Origin: Rhabditoides inermis
Taxonomy: Eukaryota > Nematoda > Chromadorea > Rhabditida > Rhabditidae
DNA: 64,000 nt
Direction of reading: 5' to 3'
Assembly: GCA_963966185.1 (NCBI GenBank)
Contig: CAWZYM010000272.1
Coordinates: forward strand, 479,501-543,500
The notes under the pieces were generated by a model. The model was not told the DNA's origin. It made no database searches and saw nothing but the letters and a program-made list of their open reading frames with translations. Below, in pieces: positions 12,102 to 26,561 of this stretch; position 1 is the first letter of the stretch; every line of letters starts with the position of its first letter. A program made the position numbers and the translations under genes.

Positions 12102-12928
12102 GATTGGCCAAACGCACTTGCATCACCCGCTCCCCACTTGCCGATTGAAATGAACATCACATTACGAGCCAATCAAAATCATAACCACCTATGTATTTGT
12201 GGTGTGATCCTGCCGCCGCTCGGAGACGGAGAGAGAGAGAGAGAGAATTGAATATTTGCGCTAGAATATTTGAACTGGAGTAATGGCGGGAACTATTTCT
12301 TCAATGTTTCGTCACTCTTTCCCTCATTACTTTATCGGAACGAGGTATACGTTTCACTGAAACAATATTATTCATGTGTACGATTATACATATATATCAA
12401 TCGACAGTCGTTTCAACAATGTCTTTGCAGACAAAACCCGTACATTATTCGTGGTCTCGGACAGGCGATATCTCAATGAACTTGGAACAAGCAGCGGGTA
12501 TGCAATGAACACAAACGACAATCGATTGCACCCCCGGATATCCCGGACGAGTGCTTTCCAAAAATATACAGTGTTTGACACTGAGCGAACTCAGGTCAGA
12601 ACTCTAGGCGTACCTTGAGTACTGGGTTATAAACCGACTCACACCGCCGCGGTCTCTCTCTCACCCCGCCGCCGCGGGTGAATCGCGCCGGGTTTGTGGC
12701 GCGCGCGAGAGAGCGGGAAGATGTGAGAGAATGCGAGGCGGTCAGAGCACCGAGAGCGACTCCAAAAGCACTGATTGGTTTATGAATCATGTTTTAGTGT
12801 CGCCACCCTGCCATTCACCTCCCAATGTCTCGACCGAATCGGAATCGACCCACAAATCACAAAATTCGTCATATTTCGCCCCGCCCACTTTCGTCCCGCC
12901 CTTTTTGCTTCAGCCTTTATTATCTGTT
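12102..12928. other. No gene recognised
   Basis: Short open frames only. A GC-rich patch at about 12640-12720 (CCGCCGCCGCGGGTG, GGCGCGCGCGAGAG) could be promoter-like, but no transcript start or gene can be attached to it. Confidence 0.4.
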
Positions 12929-13021
12929 AAAAAGTACTTGCGTAAAGATATTAAGTTTGTCTTGACCCAATTCAACAAAAGCGCATACATAAAACGTTTA
13001 CAAATACTAACACAAACCCCC
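12929..13021. mobile_element. Solo arm of foldback family A
   Basis: From TTAAAAAGTACTTGCGTAAA to CTAACACAAACC this matches one arm of the element at 38364-38741 (about 90 bp, few differences). The partner arm is absent, so it is a truncated copy. Confidence 0.75.
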
Positions 13022-13222
13022 TAGCGTCGATCTTCACGATCGCGCTGAGCGCTAATTTTCGAGTTCACTGATCGTGAGTTGAATATGCTGTCGGCAAAAA
13101 CAAATAGGGTTATGTACCATCTTTAACAATATATACTAACATTAGCAATAACAATACACTAACAATAAAACTAACAACAAATAAATGAAAATTGGGATGT
13201 ACAATCATGACTAGGCCGTTAA

Positions 13223-13490
13223 AGAAGAACTCCGAGGAAAGAGTCACCGGCCCAAAAGATTAGCGCGCCCGGAACCAGATTTTGGCGGGAAACCGCGAGT
13301 ACGGCAGCGGTGGGCAGCGGAGTGAGGCTCCGCCCTCGTCCAATCAGGCTATTTGGACAAAGGAATCGTAATGAATAATTCAAAAACGTAACTTTTTGAA
13401 GCCTCTCAGAATTTTCATCGCCAGAATCGTGTTCCTAAGTGTCATTTTGCCCCTATTGACCGGCAATCCTATTTTCCCCGGAGTTCTTCT
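13223..13490. mobile_element. 268-bp MITE with TTAA target duplication
   Basis: Terminal inverted repeats start AGAAGAACTCCG (13223) and end CGGAGTTCTTCT (13490), about 19 bp with few mismatches, flanked by TTAA at 13219-13222 and 13491-13494. TTAA duplication is typical of piggyBac- or Kolobok-mobilised elements. Non-coding. Confidence 0.85.
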
Positions 13491-13494
13491 TTAA

Positions 13495-14014
13495 AGGAAA
13501 GTACCACTCTAAATTTCATGCCATGGATTCTTTTCGAATATGTAGTATGAACATGTCAAATTTCGGTGAATACGAAAATGTATTTCCCAATTTACAAAAC
13601 ATAACTTCACAAAATATTGTTAGTGAACAATGATCCAATGGAACTCAAACGCGTATTTTACCAGAAGACGAGTTATCTTTTCACTTCTACATGGTTCAGA
13701 GAAACTGTGAACAATAGAAATATTAAATAGATATCGTGAATATAAAATAACAAACGTGAAACCAATCGTCGAAAACGAAACGTGCGACCCACAACTTTTC
13801 GTAGTGTATGGGACTGTCCTCGGTCTGCGCGCACACTCCGCGAGTGTGCGCGCAGACCGGGGGCAATCCCATACACTACGAAACTTACGAACACCTATTT
13901 TACATGCTCTGTTCATTTTCGGCATACATTATAATCATGAAAAGAGATTGTATTTTCATATATTTTCACGTGCTAGTTGTAGTTTATTCACAAAATTTAG
14001 AGTGGTATGCTCCT
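13495..14014. mobile_element. 520-bp MITE sharing a TTAA with its neighbour
   Basis: Left end AGGAAAGTACCACTCTAAAT (13495) and right end ATTTAGAGTGGTATGCTCCT (14014) are inverted repeats with about three mismatches in 22. The flanks are TTAA at 13491-13494 and 14015-14018. The left TTAA is also the right flank of the 268-bp element. The interior includes a strong hairpin (13797-13883). Confidence 0.85.
13797..13883. repeat. Long GC-rich hairpin
   Basis: TTTCGTAGTGTATGGGA pairs with TCCCATACACTACGAAA, and inside it CGGTCTGCGCGCACACTC pairs with GAGTGTGCGCGCAGACCG; the centre is only a few bases. Transcribed, it would make a stem of about 40 bp with one small bulge region. Confidence 0.9.
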
Positions 14015-14018
14015 TTAA

Positions 14019-14858
14019 GTGATATTGCGAGGGCGGCAGTGACTCGAGGATGGCTGCTGTAGTGCCGAGGCCCCAGACACTCGCGCCACACATAGTACTC
14101 ATCGTTCTAGTAGCCCGGATAGTTCTGTGAGTTTATATATGAGTTTATAATAGTTCAGTTTTCACATGGTTATGATATTCTTGATAATATATAATTATAA
14201 GAAGACATATGACATTATATGACATTCACACAATGCTATAGCTATTCGATTTGCGCGGCTTCACTTTCGCCAATCGCTTGGGCACGATAATTTGTTCTAT
14301 GCTTGTCGTCAACTCGAAAAAATTCCACTATTGTTCGACGATGTTTTAGCGTTTGCCAGTTCATTTGGAAGTGTTGTAGTACCAGTGTTATTTCTATGAC
14401 ACTATTTCCATTTGTCACCTGCGCGCTTTTCACATATTTTCTGTTTCTCACTACGCATTCCGTATTTTCGTATGCTTTCACATGGTACATTACGTGTGCA
14501 AGTCTACATCAAAAGTCAAGTTCGAAACGGTTAAGGTTCAAGATCAAAACGTTTGCAAGACCTTAGAATGAGTATGTACTCAGGTGAATTAGAGTCGGCA
14601 AAGGTATCTTGAACAGTAAATGAGTTTATTATACGTCATACTGTCATACACATAATAGGGTCAAGAACATAGAAATGCAAGCGAGAGGTGTGGAGGGGCG
14701 GATGCATGCATTGTCGCCCGTCCCTTCCTCACTCGGCTCCATTCCTTTTTCCTGACTCCTCGAATGTACGCCACTGCTGTAGACTCGTTCCAGTTACAGT
14801 AGCTCTCTTGACACAGAATGTACACTGTTCGGTACAGATCGATGATGCCAGCTTGAAC

Positions 14859-14860
<2 letters not shown>
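14019..14860. other. No gene recognised
   Basis: AT-rich sequence with short open frames only; no splice-bounded coding exons seen on either strand. Confidence 0.4.
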
Positions 14861-15028
<168 letters not shown>

Positions 15029-15029
15029 T

Positions 15030-16175
15030 CACCCTTGTGGCCCGCGTGCGTCTCGTTGACGTTGAGACACCCTCTGTCGACGTCATAGACATCCGGACCG
15101 TCGAGAGAAGCTGCGTATCCTTCCGCCCCCATTCGCTTCCGCACCACACAGAACTCATCGCAAAAGCCCTGAATGCGACTGTGAGAAGAAAGTGTTCTAA
15201 AGTCTTCTCCAATTCTCCAGAAGCACAATTTGCGCGCAAGCACGTTGCATACATTGTGGCACATTCATGAGATCTGCATCATTTCCAATGCCCATCGATA
15301 CTGATCGCTTCAGTACATTCAAAATTGCGCTGCTTGCGCGCGATCGGTGGGCGCATAGACAGAGCGGGAGCTTTACAATAGTTGTCGTTTCTCCCAAATG
15401 ACATTAATAGAGGGCATCACCCGAGTTGGCGGTGGGGTAGGGAGTGATCGCGCGATTGCACTCGGCCTGAAACACTCTTCAACAACAACAACAACAACAA
15501 CTGTTTCTGTGCGCGTCAGCCGAATTGACTAATTTCGCTGCGAGAATGCTACGCATGCCGACAAGAGCGTGTAGATCTTGTAGCTTGTAGATGATACATA
15601 ATTGATGTTAAAGTTATGATCACATAATGCGATACCGGATAAATGAATACCGTCAAGCATCGACACGCAATCGAGATTCCGTCCGGGTCCATGTACCACT
15701 GAAACACAACAAAACTGTACACATAGCATTGTAATTTGTTCCTCTTATGCTTCATATCTTTCTTAGATCTATAGGTGTTCCATCCCTAGCGTAATAATTG
15801 TATTGTACAATTGATAAACATTATTATACTAGAACAGAACAACCAGACAGCGCTCACCCTGTAGCAGGCGTTTGGATGTAGGATGTAGGGACACCAAACA
15901 AAATTTGATATTTTGAAGATTCGTTATCATTTTATCATGATAATATTACATCAGTTATGTAGTTTCGAAAGATATATAGATGTTGTATGCTTACTCGATA
16001 CACGCGCAGCCATGCCGCGCCAATGGGGCCAATGCGACAGAGAGGGTGCCCTAATCAACGGGAATAGTGACGTCATAATGTAGATTAATCGATTATTCAT
16101 ATTAATACCGCGAATACTGTGCTTTGAATTTAGTATGTTGCAATCAGAATATTCGTCCGGAATTTTCTATACTAA
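15030..16175. other. No gene recognised
   Basis: Short frames only. A CAA trinucleotide run (about 15481-15500) is present. No family resemblance found on either strand. Confidence 0.4.
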
Positions 16176-16993
16176 TTAGATCGCATAGTTTGTCCAGTAT
16201 TGATAAGTTGATAACGATGACGGGATTTCGCCGGGAGCGCACAAATGTTTGTTGGGGTCCCTAATTTGGATGGAAGACTGTGAACCCTCGTCGATCGCAG
16301 CTCCGCACTTCTTGCCTGTCAACTTTTTGCAAAACTGTTTCTGAAAATGTATCATGCGTTTAGTACATCTGTGTCTTTGTACAATCCAGGGCACGCATCG
16401 CCGGATGCGCGAGTGTCACTGGCACTACTGTACTGTGTACTGTTCGACAACTGCATGCATGTTACCTGAAAAGAGCTTCCTCACAGTTTTATGCTTTACT
16501 AAATGTCAACCTTACTTGTTTTTGTGCGACGCTTTTGATGATCTTCCAGTCGTTGCACTTTGTTGAGCTGAATTCGCGTGAATCGTGTCGAATAGCTGCC
16601 TCACTTGCACACACAGCGACGAATACTTGCTGCGGCTTCTTACGAACAATCGCGTACGGGTGGAAAAGCGGCAGCATCCTCCATCGCGCCTTTGCCGCAT
16701 CGCTGCAATGCTTTGTGAACACATGTACATGTCGTAAACGCAACACGATATTTGCGGTAGCAAAGCAATAGCAAGACAGAGAAAGATAGAAGCCGTTTCG
16801 GATTCAATTCGATTGTTTATCATAGCGTATGCTAGTAACGTATGGGAACAAAATGTGTGGTTATCAATTATCAATAACGTAAAAGAAACGACAAAATATA
16901 GCATGAGTAGTGCGGTGTCCGTGTCTCCCAGGTCGACGAAGATGAGCTCGCAGTAGTCGCCCTCGCAAGTCGTCGTCGGATCAGCGTCGCAAC
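16176..16993 (-). CDS. Small Cys-containing protein of unknown function, 5' end unresolved
   Basis: Read on the minus strand, predicted exons 16993-16879, 16702-16516, 16465-16367 and 16340-16176 join in compatible phases and end at TAA (16178-16176). Introns have consensus-like borders: acceptors TTTTTAG, TTGCAG, CTTTTCAG and TTTTCAG, donors GTTATT, GTAAGG and GTACTA. The first visible exon has CDADPTTTCEGDYC, resembling extracellular Cys modules with a C-x-GDYC core seen in nematode secreted proteins. Later exons have CNDW and the Cys-rich FCKKLTGKKCGA. No signal peptide is seen because the start is not located; an ATG at 17048 is in frame only if the acceptor at 16994 is not used. Function not recognised. 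Confidence 0.5.
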
Positions 16994-17470
16994 CTAAAAA
17001 AAGTAATCTGCTAGTTTTCGGTCGAAAGTTCTTTGTTGTGGAATTCATCTAGCAGCTAGAAAACTGTGTCACCTCTCGCGTGGCGCGCTTTCTGTGAATT
17101 GACGCGAGAGCAGTGTTCTGGTTTTCGTTGCACATGGCCTCGCAATCCACACGGTTAAGCTCCAAAATTTGAAACGTAAATATCTCGAAACGTATGGCCG
17201 GTTATGTGGATTTGAAAACGGTTTTCGACTAGTGACCTCCTAGGGTATCTCTGATATCAGTTTTATTGGCCTCTGTGACCTAAACGAAATGCGCAGTCTT
17301 ATGCCGAGATGCGCAGTTATGTAAGTTTTTTTCAAATGTTTACGTTTTTTAAACATTTTCACTTTTCAATTGCATTATTGGTGTATATATAGGTCTGATT
17401 TAGCGATTCTTGTAACAAATACATTTCACGCAATCGATTTAGTTGTGTGATTTTTTTTGTTCCCCCTACG

Positions 17471-17682
17471 CCCAATCTCGGACAGAGTTTCCACCCAGCA
17501 GAGTACACAATAACATCAAAGTATATTCTCATTTTTTTGAAATTTGATTACAACATTGCTAATTGTTTTCTACAGTTGAAATATATATACATGTTTAGAA
17601 ACTACATGTTTGAAAAACCATGATTAGTTTCGAGGAGAAACTAGTTCTCGGCAGAAGAGTAAAAACTCCGTCCGAGATTGGG
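17471..17682. mobile_element. 212-bp inverted-repeat element beside the histone array
   Basis: CCCAATCTCGGACAGAGTTT (17471) and its near-complement AACTCCGTCCGAGATTGGG (to 17682) form about 24-bp terminal inverted repeats. The AT-rich interior has no coding capacity. It ends about 17 bp before the first base homologous to the histone repeat. Confidence 0.7.
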
Positions 17683-18123
17683 ATGCACGTGCGCGAGACG
17701 TGAAATCAAACTCATCTCGCTGTGTCGAGTCAATAGTCGTATTCGATCTCGTTTATTTTGCATCATAAAAATTTATGTCCTCATATCTTGTTTTGTAGTG
17801 TTGGTTGGGAATTTCGAGGTGAATTGATGCTGTGCAACAGAAACTCGTTGCAAAGAGCTGTATTGAACAGTACAGTGTGTCGCTGTTTTGTGATGACGGA
17901 ATTGGGAAATGAAGAGAATCTTTGTTTAGTAGTGTACTGTATCTTCTGTAATATTTGAATGTCTTGGTCTAGATGAATCGATAACAAAGCAGGACGGACG
18001 CCTGGTGAGAGAGAGACGCCGAGTGAGAGTTTTGGCGCGCTTTTTGGGGTCCCTCGTCGGTCGGGAGCTGGGTGGAGTGGCATATATGCGGGCGCCGCGG
18101 AGAAGTCATCATCTCATTCGTGA

Positions 18124-18447
<324 letters not shown>

Positions 18448-18485
18448 GTCGTCCGATCTCAATGAGACCACCAAACCAACCCAAC

Positions 18486-18501
18486 AGCCCTCTTTAGGGC
18501 T
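18486..18501 (+). terminator. Histone mRNA 3' stem-loop, H4 unit 1
   Basis: Six-base-pair stem with loop CTTT inside AACAGCCCT...AGGGCTACCTA. This is the SLBP-binding stem-loop for histone mRNA 3' processing. The first loop base is C, the variant described for C. elegans; most animals have T. Equivalents at 22204, 25975, 29746, 33521 and 37296. Confidence 0.95.
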
Positions 18502-18953
18502 ACCTATATGTGAAACAAACTATTGAATCTTTTGATTCAACTGATCTCTCTTTTTGTGATAAATCTTTGTGCATTTATTTTGACTCGTTTCACTACTGAA
18601 GGAGGGAATTTGTCTTGCTGTTGACTGAGATTTGTTTGGTGGATGGGTGCTTACCGCAATTTTCCTGGTTTGTAATTGTTAATGAAATTCGGCAAATTTG
18701 TTGTAAATTATTTACCTGTTCAGTGTAAAAGTATCCTCTTATTCAAATTTAACTCATTGTGATGTGAGGCTGAATGAATTCACTGTTTTATCCTGTCTCT
18801 ACTACCCACTATACAGTAGTGTAATCAATATTCCCACAATCTCACTGCATAAACTCGATTCGATCGATACGTCTCTCGCTTCGCCTAGGCAGGGTCGCGC
18901 GTCTCTCGCTTCGCGCCAAGTGGGCGGGGCATAGTCAGCTCGCCCGAGTTGGG

Positions 18954-18959
18954 TATAAA
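18954..18959 (+). promoter_or_regulatory. TATA box, H2A unit 1
   Basis: TATAAA within GGGTATAAAGGG, 62 bp before the H2A start, preceded by GGGCGGGGC at 18922. Repeated at 22729, 26500, 30271, 34046 and 37821. Confidence 0.85.
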
Positions 18960-19015
18960 GGGAGGCTGCCGGATCACTCGGGCATCGAGTTTTCTCTCGT
19001 ACATCGCTGCTCATC

Positions 19016-19399
19016 ATGTCTGGACGTGGAAAGGGAGGCAAGGCCAAGTCTGGAGGAAAGGCCAAGTCGCGTTCGTCTCGCGCCGGACTTCAGTTCCCGG
19101 TCGGACGTCTCCACCGTATGCTCCGCAAGGGCAACTACGCCCAGCGCGTCGGAGCCGGAGCGCCCGTGTACCTCGCCGCCGTGCTTGAGTACCTGGCCGC
19201 TGAGGTTCTCGAGCTCGCCGGAAACGCCGCCCGCGACAACAAGAAGACCAGGATCAACCCCCGCCATCTCCAGCTCGCTGTGCGCAACGACGAGGAGCTG
19301 AACAAGCTGCTCTCCGGAGTCACCATCGCCCAGGGAGGAGTGCTGCCCAACATCCAGGCCGTGCTTCTGCCCAAGAAGACCGGCGGTGACAAGGAGTAA
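19016..19399 (+). CDS. Histone H2A (unit 1)
   Basis: A 127-aa H2A starting [20 protein letters not shown] and ending [11 protein letters not shown]; the C-terminus is the nematode form. It carries the acidic-patch residues ([12 protein letters not shown]) and lacks the SQ(E/D)Phi tail of H2A.X and the features of H2A.Z. TATAAA at 18954, stem-loop GGCCCT-CTTT-AGGGCC at 19433-19448. An AATAAA follows at about 19526, so a polyadenylated form is also possible. The H4-H2A spacer here is 57 bp shorter than in later units, removing sequence 120-180 bp upstream of the TATA box. Confidence 0.99.
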   Translation: MSGRGKGGKAKSGGKAKSRSSRAGLQFPVGRLHRMLRKGNYAQRVGAGAPVYLAAVLEYLAAEVLELAGNAARDNKKTRINPRHLQLAVRNDEELNKLLSGVTIAQGGVLPNIQAVLLPKKTGGDKE

Positions 19400-19819
19400 G
19401 CGATCGCTCGCTACACCAACACCCAACCCAACGGCCCTCTTTAGGGCCACCTATTTGTGAAACAAACTCACTAGTGAATCCTGACCGATTCACTATTCTC
19501 TTTCATTGATCTCTTGCCTTGTTGGAATAAAAGTATTCTAGTTTCCGTGCTGATGAATTGTTTTGTGATGCAAACAAGTGTGTATGGTGGCTTGAAAGTG
19601 TAGAATATGTGATGGGATAAAAGGAGCTAGAATTTTAGTCTCATTCATTGTATTCATGCTATAAGCGTACAGTCACGCGCAAGTCGTGTTCGAAGGGTGT
19701 TTTCGAATGAAATATTGCTTCAACTAGAATACAATAAAGGTTTTTTTATGTGATCATAGTTGCATTTGATGAGAAGATGTCTGTTTTGTCGTATGTGATG
19801 GACGTTGGATGAGTGGTGA

Positions 19820-20338
<519 letters not shown>

Positions 20339-20909
20339 ATGCCTTCGTGAACCCACTCACATAGAACCCAACGGCCCTCTTTAGGGCCACCTATATGTGA
20401 AAGAAACTTATTGAATCTCACTGATTCACCATTCAATTGATCTCTTTATTAATAAACAATTTTGATCACTGCATTTGTTTGACGGTGATTTGTGTGAGAG
20501 GAGCTTCTTAGATAAACTGATGTGTGTTGTTAAAGCGATGTTGTTGGGATATTTATAAGAAAGTTGTGCATATTGTATATAGTGATATTAGTATTGATCA
20601 TTGCGTGGTGATAGTGTTGTTTGTAGAGAGTGTGTGAGTGACAGTACTGTGTTGTAGATGTGATGGTGATATATTTTCGCTCCCATGCTTCATATCTCTC
20701 TCAGGCAGGTACGGATAAGTGTGTCTCTCCTCACTACATAGGTCATTGTGCCGTCGTCATTCGATCGATCGATATACCGATGGTTGTTTTAAGAGTGACC
20801 GCAGGGGGTGAGAGAGAGAGGGGTGAGAAGACGTGGGTCGGGTCACTCACCACATCACGCGACACTCGGTGAATCGCGCGCGCGATCCAAAGAGGGCGGA
20901 GCGACGAAA

Positions 20910-20936
20910 CCCCGCCCTCCACCGACGGGGTATAAG
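20910..20936 (+). promoter_or_regulatory. H2B promoter elements, unit 1
   Basis: The 16-bp element shared with H3 (20910-20925) is followed after 5 bp by TATAAG (20931-20936), 61 bp before the H2B start. An upstream GAGGGCGGAGC lies at 20892. Confidence 0.65.
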
Positions 20937-20991
20937 ATAGGGGAGGCGAGAGAAGGGGTACCACTCGGTTACACCGTCTGTCCCAGTTACC

Positions 20992-21363
20992 ATGCCGCCC
21001 AAGCCGTCCGCCAAGGGAGCCAAGAAGGCCGCCAAGTCGCAGAAGACCACCCGCACCGGAGACAAGAAGAAGAGAAAGAGCCGCAAGGAGTCTTACTCTG
21101 TCTACATCTACCGTGTGCTGAAGCAGGTCCACCCCGACACCGGAGTCTCCTCCAAGGCCATGTCGATCATGAACTCGTTCGTCAACGACGTGTTCGAGCG
21201 CATCGCCGCCGAGGCCTCCCGTCTGGCCCACTACAACAAGAGGTCCACCATCTCCTCCCGCGAAATCCAGACCGCGGTCCGTCTTATCCTTCCTGGAGAG
21301 CTTGCCAAGCACGCCGTCTCTGAGGGCACCAAGGCCGTCACCAAGTACACTTCCTCCAAGTAA
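20992..21363 (+). CDS. Histone H2B (unit 1)
   Basis: A 123-aa H2B beginning [16 protein letters not shown] and ending AVTKYTSSK, with the conserved core [17 protein letters not shown]. The N-terminal tail ([16 protein letters not shown]) differs most from C. elegans, as expected for this fast part of H2B. TATAAG at 20931; stem-loop at 21394-21409, 31 nt after the stop. Its 3' flank is the left boundary of the next unit. Confidence 0.99.
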   Translation: MPPKPSAKGAKKAAKSQKTTRTGDKKKRKSRKESYSVYIYRVLKQVHPDTGVSSKAMSIMNSFVNDVFERIAAEASRLAHYNKRSTISSREIQTAVRLILPGELAKHAVSEGTKAVTKYTSSK

Positions 21364-21841
21364 ATTGGAGTAGTGCTTCACAACCAACCCAACGGCCCTC
21401 TTTAGGGCCACCTATATGTGAAATCAAACTCATCTCGCTGTGTCGAGTCAATAGTCGTATTCGATCTCGTTTATTTTGCATCATAAAAATTTATGTCCTC
21501 ATATCTTGTTTTGTAGTGTTGGTTGGGAATTTCGAGGTGAATTGATGCTGTGCAACAGAAACTCGTTGCAAAGAGCTGTATTGAACAGTACAGTGTGTCG
21601 CTGTTTTGTGATGACGGAATTGGGAAATGAAGAGAATCTTTGTTTAGTAGTGTACTGTATCTTCTGTAATATTTGAATGTCTTGGTCTAGATGAATCGAT
21701 AACAAAGCAGGACGGACGCCTGGTGAGAGAGAGACGCCGAGTGAGAGTTTTGGCGCGCTTTTTGGGGTCCCTCGTCGGTCGGGAGCTGGGTGGAGTGGCA
21801 TATATGCGGGCGCCGCGGAGAAGTCATCATCTCATTCGTGA

Positions 21842-22165
<324 letters not shown>

Positions 22166-22790
22166 GTCGTCCGATCTCAATGAGACCACCAAACCAACCC
22201 AACAGCCCTCTTTAGGGCTACCTATATGTGAAACAAACTATTGAATCTTTTGATTCAACTGATCTCTCTTTTTGTGATAAATCTTTGTGCATTTATTTTG
22301 ACTCGTTTCACTACTGAAGGAGGGAATTTGTCTTGCTGTTGACTGAGATTTGTTTGGTGGATGGGTGCTTACCGCAATTTTCCTGGTTTGTAATTGTTAA
22401 TGAAATTCGGCAAATTTGTTGTAAATTATTTACCTGTTCAGTGTAAAAGTATCCTCTTATTCAAATTTAACTCATTGTGATGTGAGGCTGAATGAATTCA
22501 CTGTTTTATCCTGTCTCTACTACCCACTATACAGTAGTGTAATCAATATTCCCACAATCTCACTGCATAAACTCGATTCGATCGATAAGACACATCTGCC
22601 CTGTGCACAGTGTGCTCTATTTCTCTACACTCTCCGAGAGACGCCGTCTCTCGCTTCGCCTAGGCAGGGTCGCGCGTCTCTCGCTTCGCGCCAAGTGGGC
22701 GGGGCATAGTCAGCTCGCCCGAGTTGGGTATAAAGGGAGGCTGCCGGATCACTCGGGCATCGAGTTTTCTCTCGTACATCGCTGCTCATC

Positions 22791-23174
22791 ATGTCTGGAC
22801 GTGGAAAGGGAGGCAAGGCCAAGTCTGGAGGAAAGGCCAAGTCGCGTTCGTCTCGCGCCGGACTTCAGTTCCCGGTCGGACGTCTCCACCGTATGCTCCG
22901 CAAGGGCAACTACGCCCAGCGCGTCGGAGCCGGAGCGCCCGTGTACCTCGCCGCCGTGCTTGAGTACCTGGCCGCTGAGGTTCTCGAGCTCGCCGGAAAC
23001 GCCGCCCGCGACAACAAGAAGACCAGGATCAACCCCCGCCATCTCCAGCTCGCTGTGCGCAACGACGAGGAGCTGAACAAGCTGCTCTCCGGAGTCACCA
23101 TCGCCCAGGGAGGAGTGCTGCCCAACATCCAGGCCGTGCTTCTGCCCAAGAAGACCGGCGGTGACAAGGAGTAA
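22791..23174 (+). CDS. Histone H2A (unit 2)
   Basis: Same 127-aa protein as at 19016. The upstream spacer has the 57 bp missing in unit 1 (about 22588-22645). TATAAA at 22729; stem-loop 23208-23223. The 3' flank reads TTGTTTGAATAAAA where unit 1 has TTGTTGGAATAAAA. Confidence 0.99.
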   Translation: MSGRGKGGKAKSGGKAKSRSSRAGLQFPVGRLHRMLRKGNYAQRVGAGAPVYLAAVLEYLAAEVLELAGNAARDNKKTRINPRHLQLAVRNDEELNKLLSGVTIAQGGVLPNIQAVLLPKKTGGDKE

Positions 23175-23594
23175 GCGATCGCTCGCTACACCAACACCCA
23201 ACCCAACGGCCCTCTTTAGGGCCACCTATTTGTGAAACAAACTCACTAGTGAATCCTGACCGATTCACTATTCTCTTTCATTGATCTCTTGCCTTGTTTG
23301 AATAAAAGTATTCTAGTTTCCGTGCTGATGAATTGTTTTGTGATGCAAACAAGTGTGTATGGTGGCTTGAAAGTGTAGAATATGTGATGGGATAAAAGGA
23401 GCTAGAATTTTAGTCTCATTCATTGTATTCATGCTATAAGCGTACAGTCACGCGCAAGTCGTGTTCGAAGGGTGTTTTCGAATGAAATATTGCTTCAACT
23501 AGAATACAATAAAGGTTTTTTTATGTGATCATAGTTGCATTTGATGAGAAGATGTCTGTTTTGTCGTATGTGATGGACGTTGGATGAGTGGTGA

Positions 23595-24113
<519 letters not shown>

Positions 24114-24766
24114 ATGCCTTCGTGAACCCACTCACATAGAACCCAACGGCCCTCTTTAGGGCCACCTATATGTGAAAGAAACTTATTGAATCTCACTGAT
24201 TCACCATTCAATTGATCTCTTTATTAATAAACAATTTTGATCACTGCATTTGTTTGACGGTGATTTGTGTGAGAGGAGCTTCTTAGATAAACTGATGTGT
24301 GTTGTTAAAGCGATGTTGTTGGGATATTTATAAGAAAGTTGTGCATATTGTATATAGTGATATTAGTATTGATCATTGCGTGGTGATAGTGTTGTTTGTA
24401 GAGAGTGTGTGAGTGACAGTACTGTGTTGTAGATGTGATGGTGATATATTTTCGCTCCCATGCTTCATATCTCTCTCAGGCAGGTACGGATAAGTGTGTC
24501 TCTCCTCACTACATAGGTCATTGTGCCGTCGTCATTCGATCGATCGATATACCGATGGTTGTTTTAAGAGTGACCGCAGGGGGTGAGAGAGAGAGGGGTG
24601 AGAAGACGTGGGTCGGGTCACTCACCACATCACGCGACACTCGGTGAATCGCGCGCGCGATCCAAAGAGGGCGGAGCGACGAAACCCCGCCCTCCACCGA
24701 CGGGGTATAAGATAGGGGAGGCGAGAGAAGGGGTACCACTCGGTTACACCGTCTGTCCCAGTTACC

Positions 24767-25138
24767 ATGCCGCCCAAGCCGTCCGCCAAGGGAGCCAAGA
24801 AGGCCGCCAAGTCGCAGAAGACCACCCGCACCGGAGACAAGAAGAAGAGAAAGAGCCGCAAGGAGTCTTACTCTGTCTACATCTACCGTGTGCTGAAGCA
24901 GGTCCACCCCGACACCGGAGTCTCCTCCAAGGCCATGTCGATCATGAACTCGTTCGTCAACGACGTGTTCGAGCGCATCGCCGCCGAGGCCTCCCGTCTG
25001 GCCCACTACAACAAGAGGTCCACCATCTCCTCCCGCGAAATCCAGACCGCGGTCCGTCTTATCCTTCCTGGAGAGCTTGCCAAGCACGCCGTCTCTGAGG
25101 GCACCAAGGCCGTCACCAAGTACACTTCCTCCAAGTAA
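24767..25138 (+). CDS. Histone H2B (unit 2)
   Basis: Same 123-aa protein as at 20992. TATAAG at 24706; stem-loop 25169-25184. The 5' leader has TGTCCCAG, as in units 1 and 3. Confidence 0.99.
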   Translation: MPPKPSAKGAKKAAKSQKTTRTGDKKKRKSRKESYSVYIYRVLKQVHPDTGVSSKAMSIMNSFVNDVFERIAAEASRLAHYNKRSTISSREIQTAVRLILPGELAKHAVSEGTKAVTKYTSSK

Positions 25139-25612
25139 ATTGGAGTAGTGCTTCACAACCAACCCAACGGCCCTCTTTAGGGCCACCTATATGTGAAATC
25201 AAACTCATCTCGCTGTGTCGAGTCAATAGTCGTATTCGATCTCGTTTATTTTGCATCATAAAAATTTATGTCCTCATATCTTGTTTTGTAGTGTTGGTTG
25301 GGAATTTCGAGGTGAATTGATGCTGTGCAACAGAAACTCGTTGCAAAGAGCTGTATTGAACAGTACAGTGTGTCGCTGTTTTGTGATGACGGAATTGGGA
25401 AATGAAGAGAATCTTTGTTTAGTAGTGTACTGTATCTTCTGTAATATTTGAATGGTTTGGGATGAATCGATAACAAAGCAGGACGGACGCCTGGTGAGAG
25501 AGAGACGCCGAGTGAGAGTTTTGGCGCGCTTTTTGGGGTCCCTCGTCGGTCGGGAGCTGGGTGGAGTGGCATATATGCGGGCGCCGCGGAGAAGTCATCA
25601 TCTCATTCGTGA

Positions 25613-25936
<324 letters not shown>

Positions 25937-26561
25937 GTCGTCCGATCTCAATGAGACCACCAAACCAACCCAACAGCCCTCTTTAGGGCTACCTATATGT
26001 GAAACAAACTATTGAATCTTTTGATTCAACTGATCTCTCTTTTTGTGATAAATCTTTGTGCATTTATTTTGACTCGTTTCACTACTGAAGGAGGGAATTT
26101 GTCTTGCTGTTGACTGAGATTTGTTTGGTGGATGGGTGCTTACCGCAATTTTCCTGGTTTGTAATTGTTAATGAAATTCGGCAAATTTGTTGTAAATTAT
26201 TTACCTGTTCAGTGTAAAAGTATCCTCTTATTCAAATTTAACTCATTGTGATGTGAGGCTGAATGAATTCACTGTTTTATCCTGTCTCTACTACCCACTA
26301 TACAGTAGTGTAATCAATATTCCCACAATCTCACTGCATAAACTCGATTCGATCGATAAGACACATCTGCCCTGTGCACAGTGTGCTCTATTTCTCTACA
26401 CTCTCCGAGAGACGCCGTCTCTCGCTTCGCCTAGGCAGGGTCGCGCGTCTCTCGCTTCGCGCCAAGTGGGCGGGGCATAGTCAGCTCGCCCGAGTTGGGT
26501 ATAAAGGGAGGCTGCCGGATCACTCGGGCATCGAGTTTTCTCTCGTACATCGCTGCTCATC

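Noticed and set aside
20743..21411. 222-aa minus-strand frame over H2B
   Set aside because: Antisense of H2B and its promoter; composition follows the histone codons.
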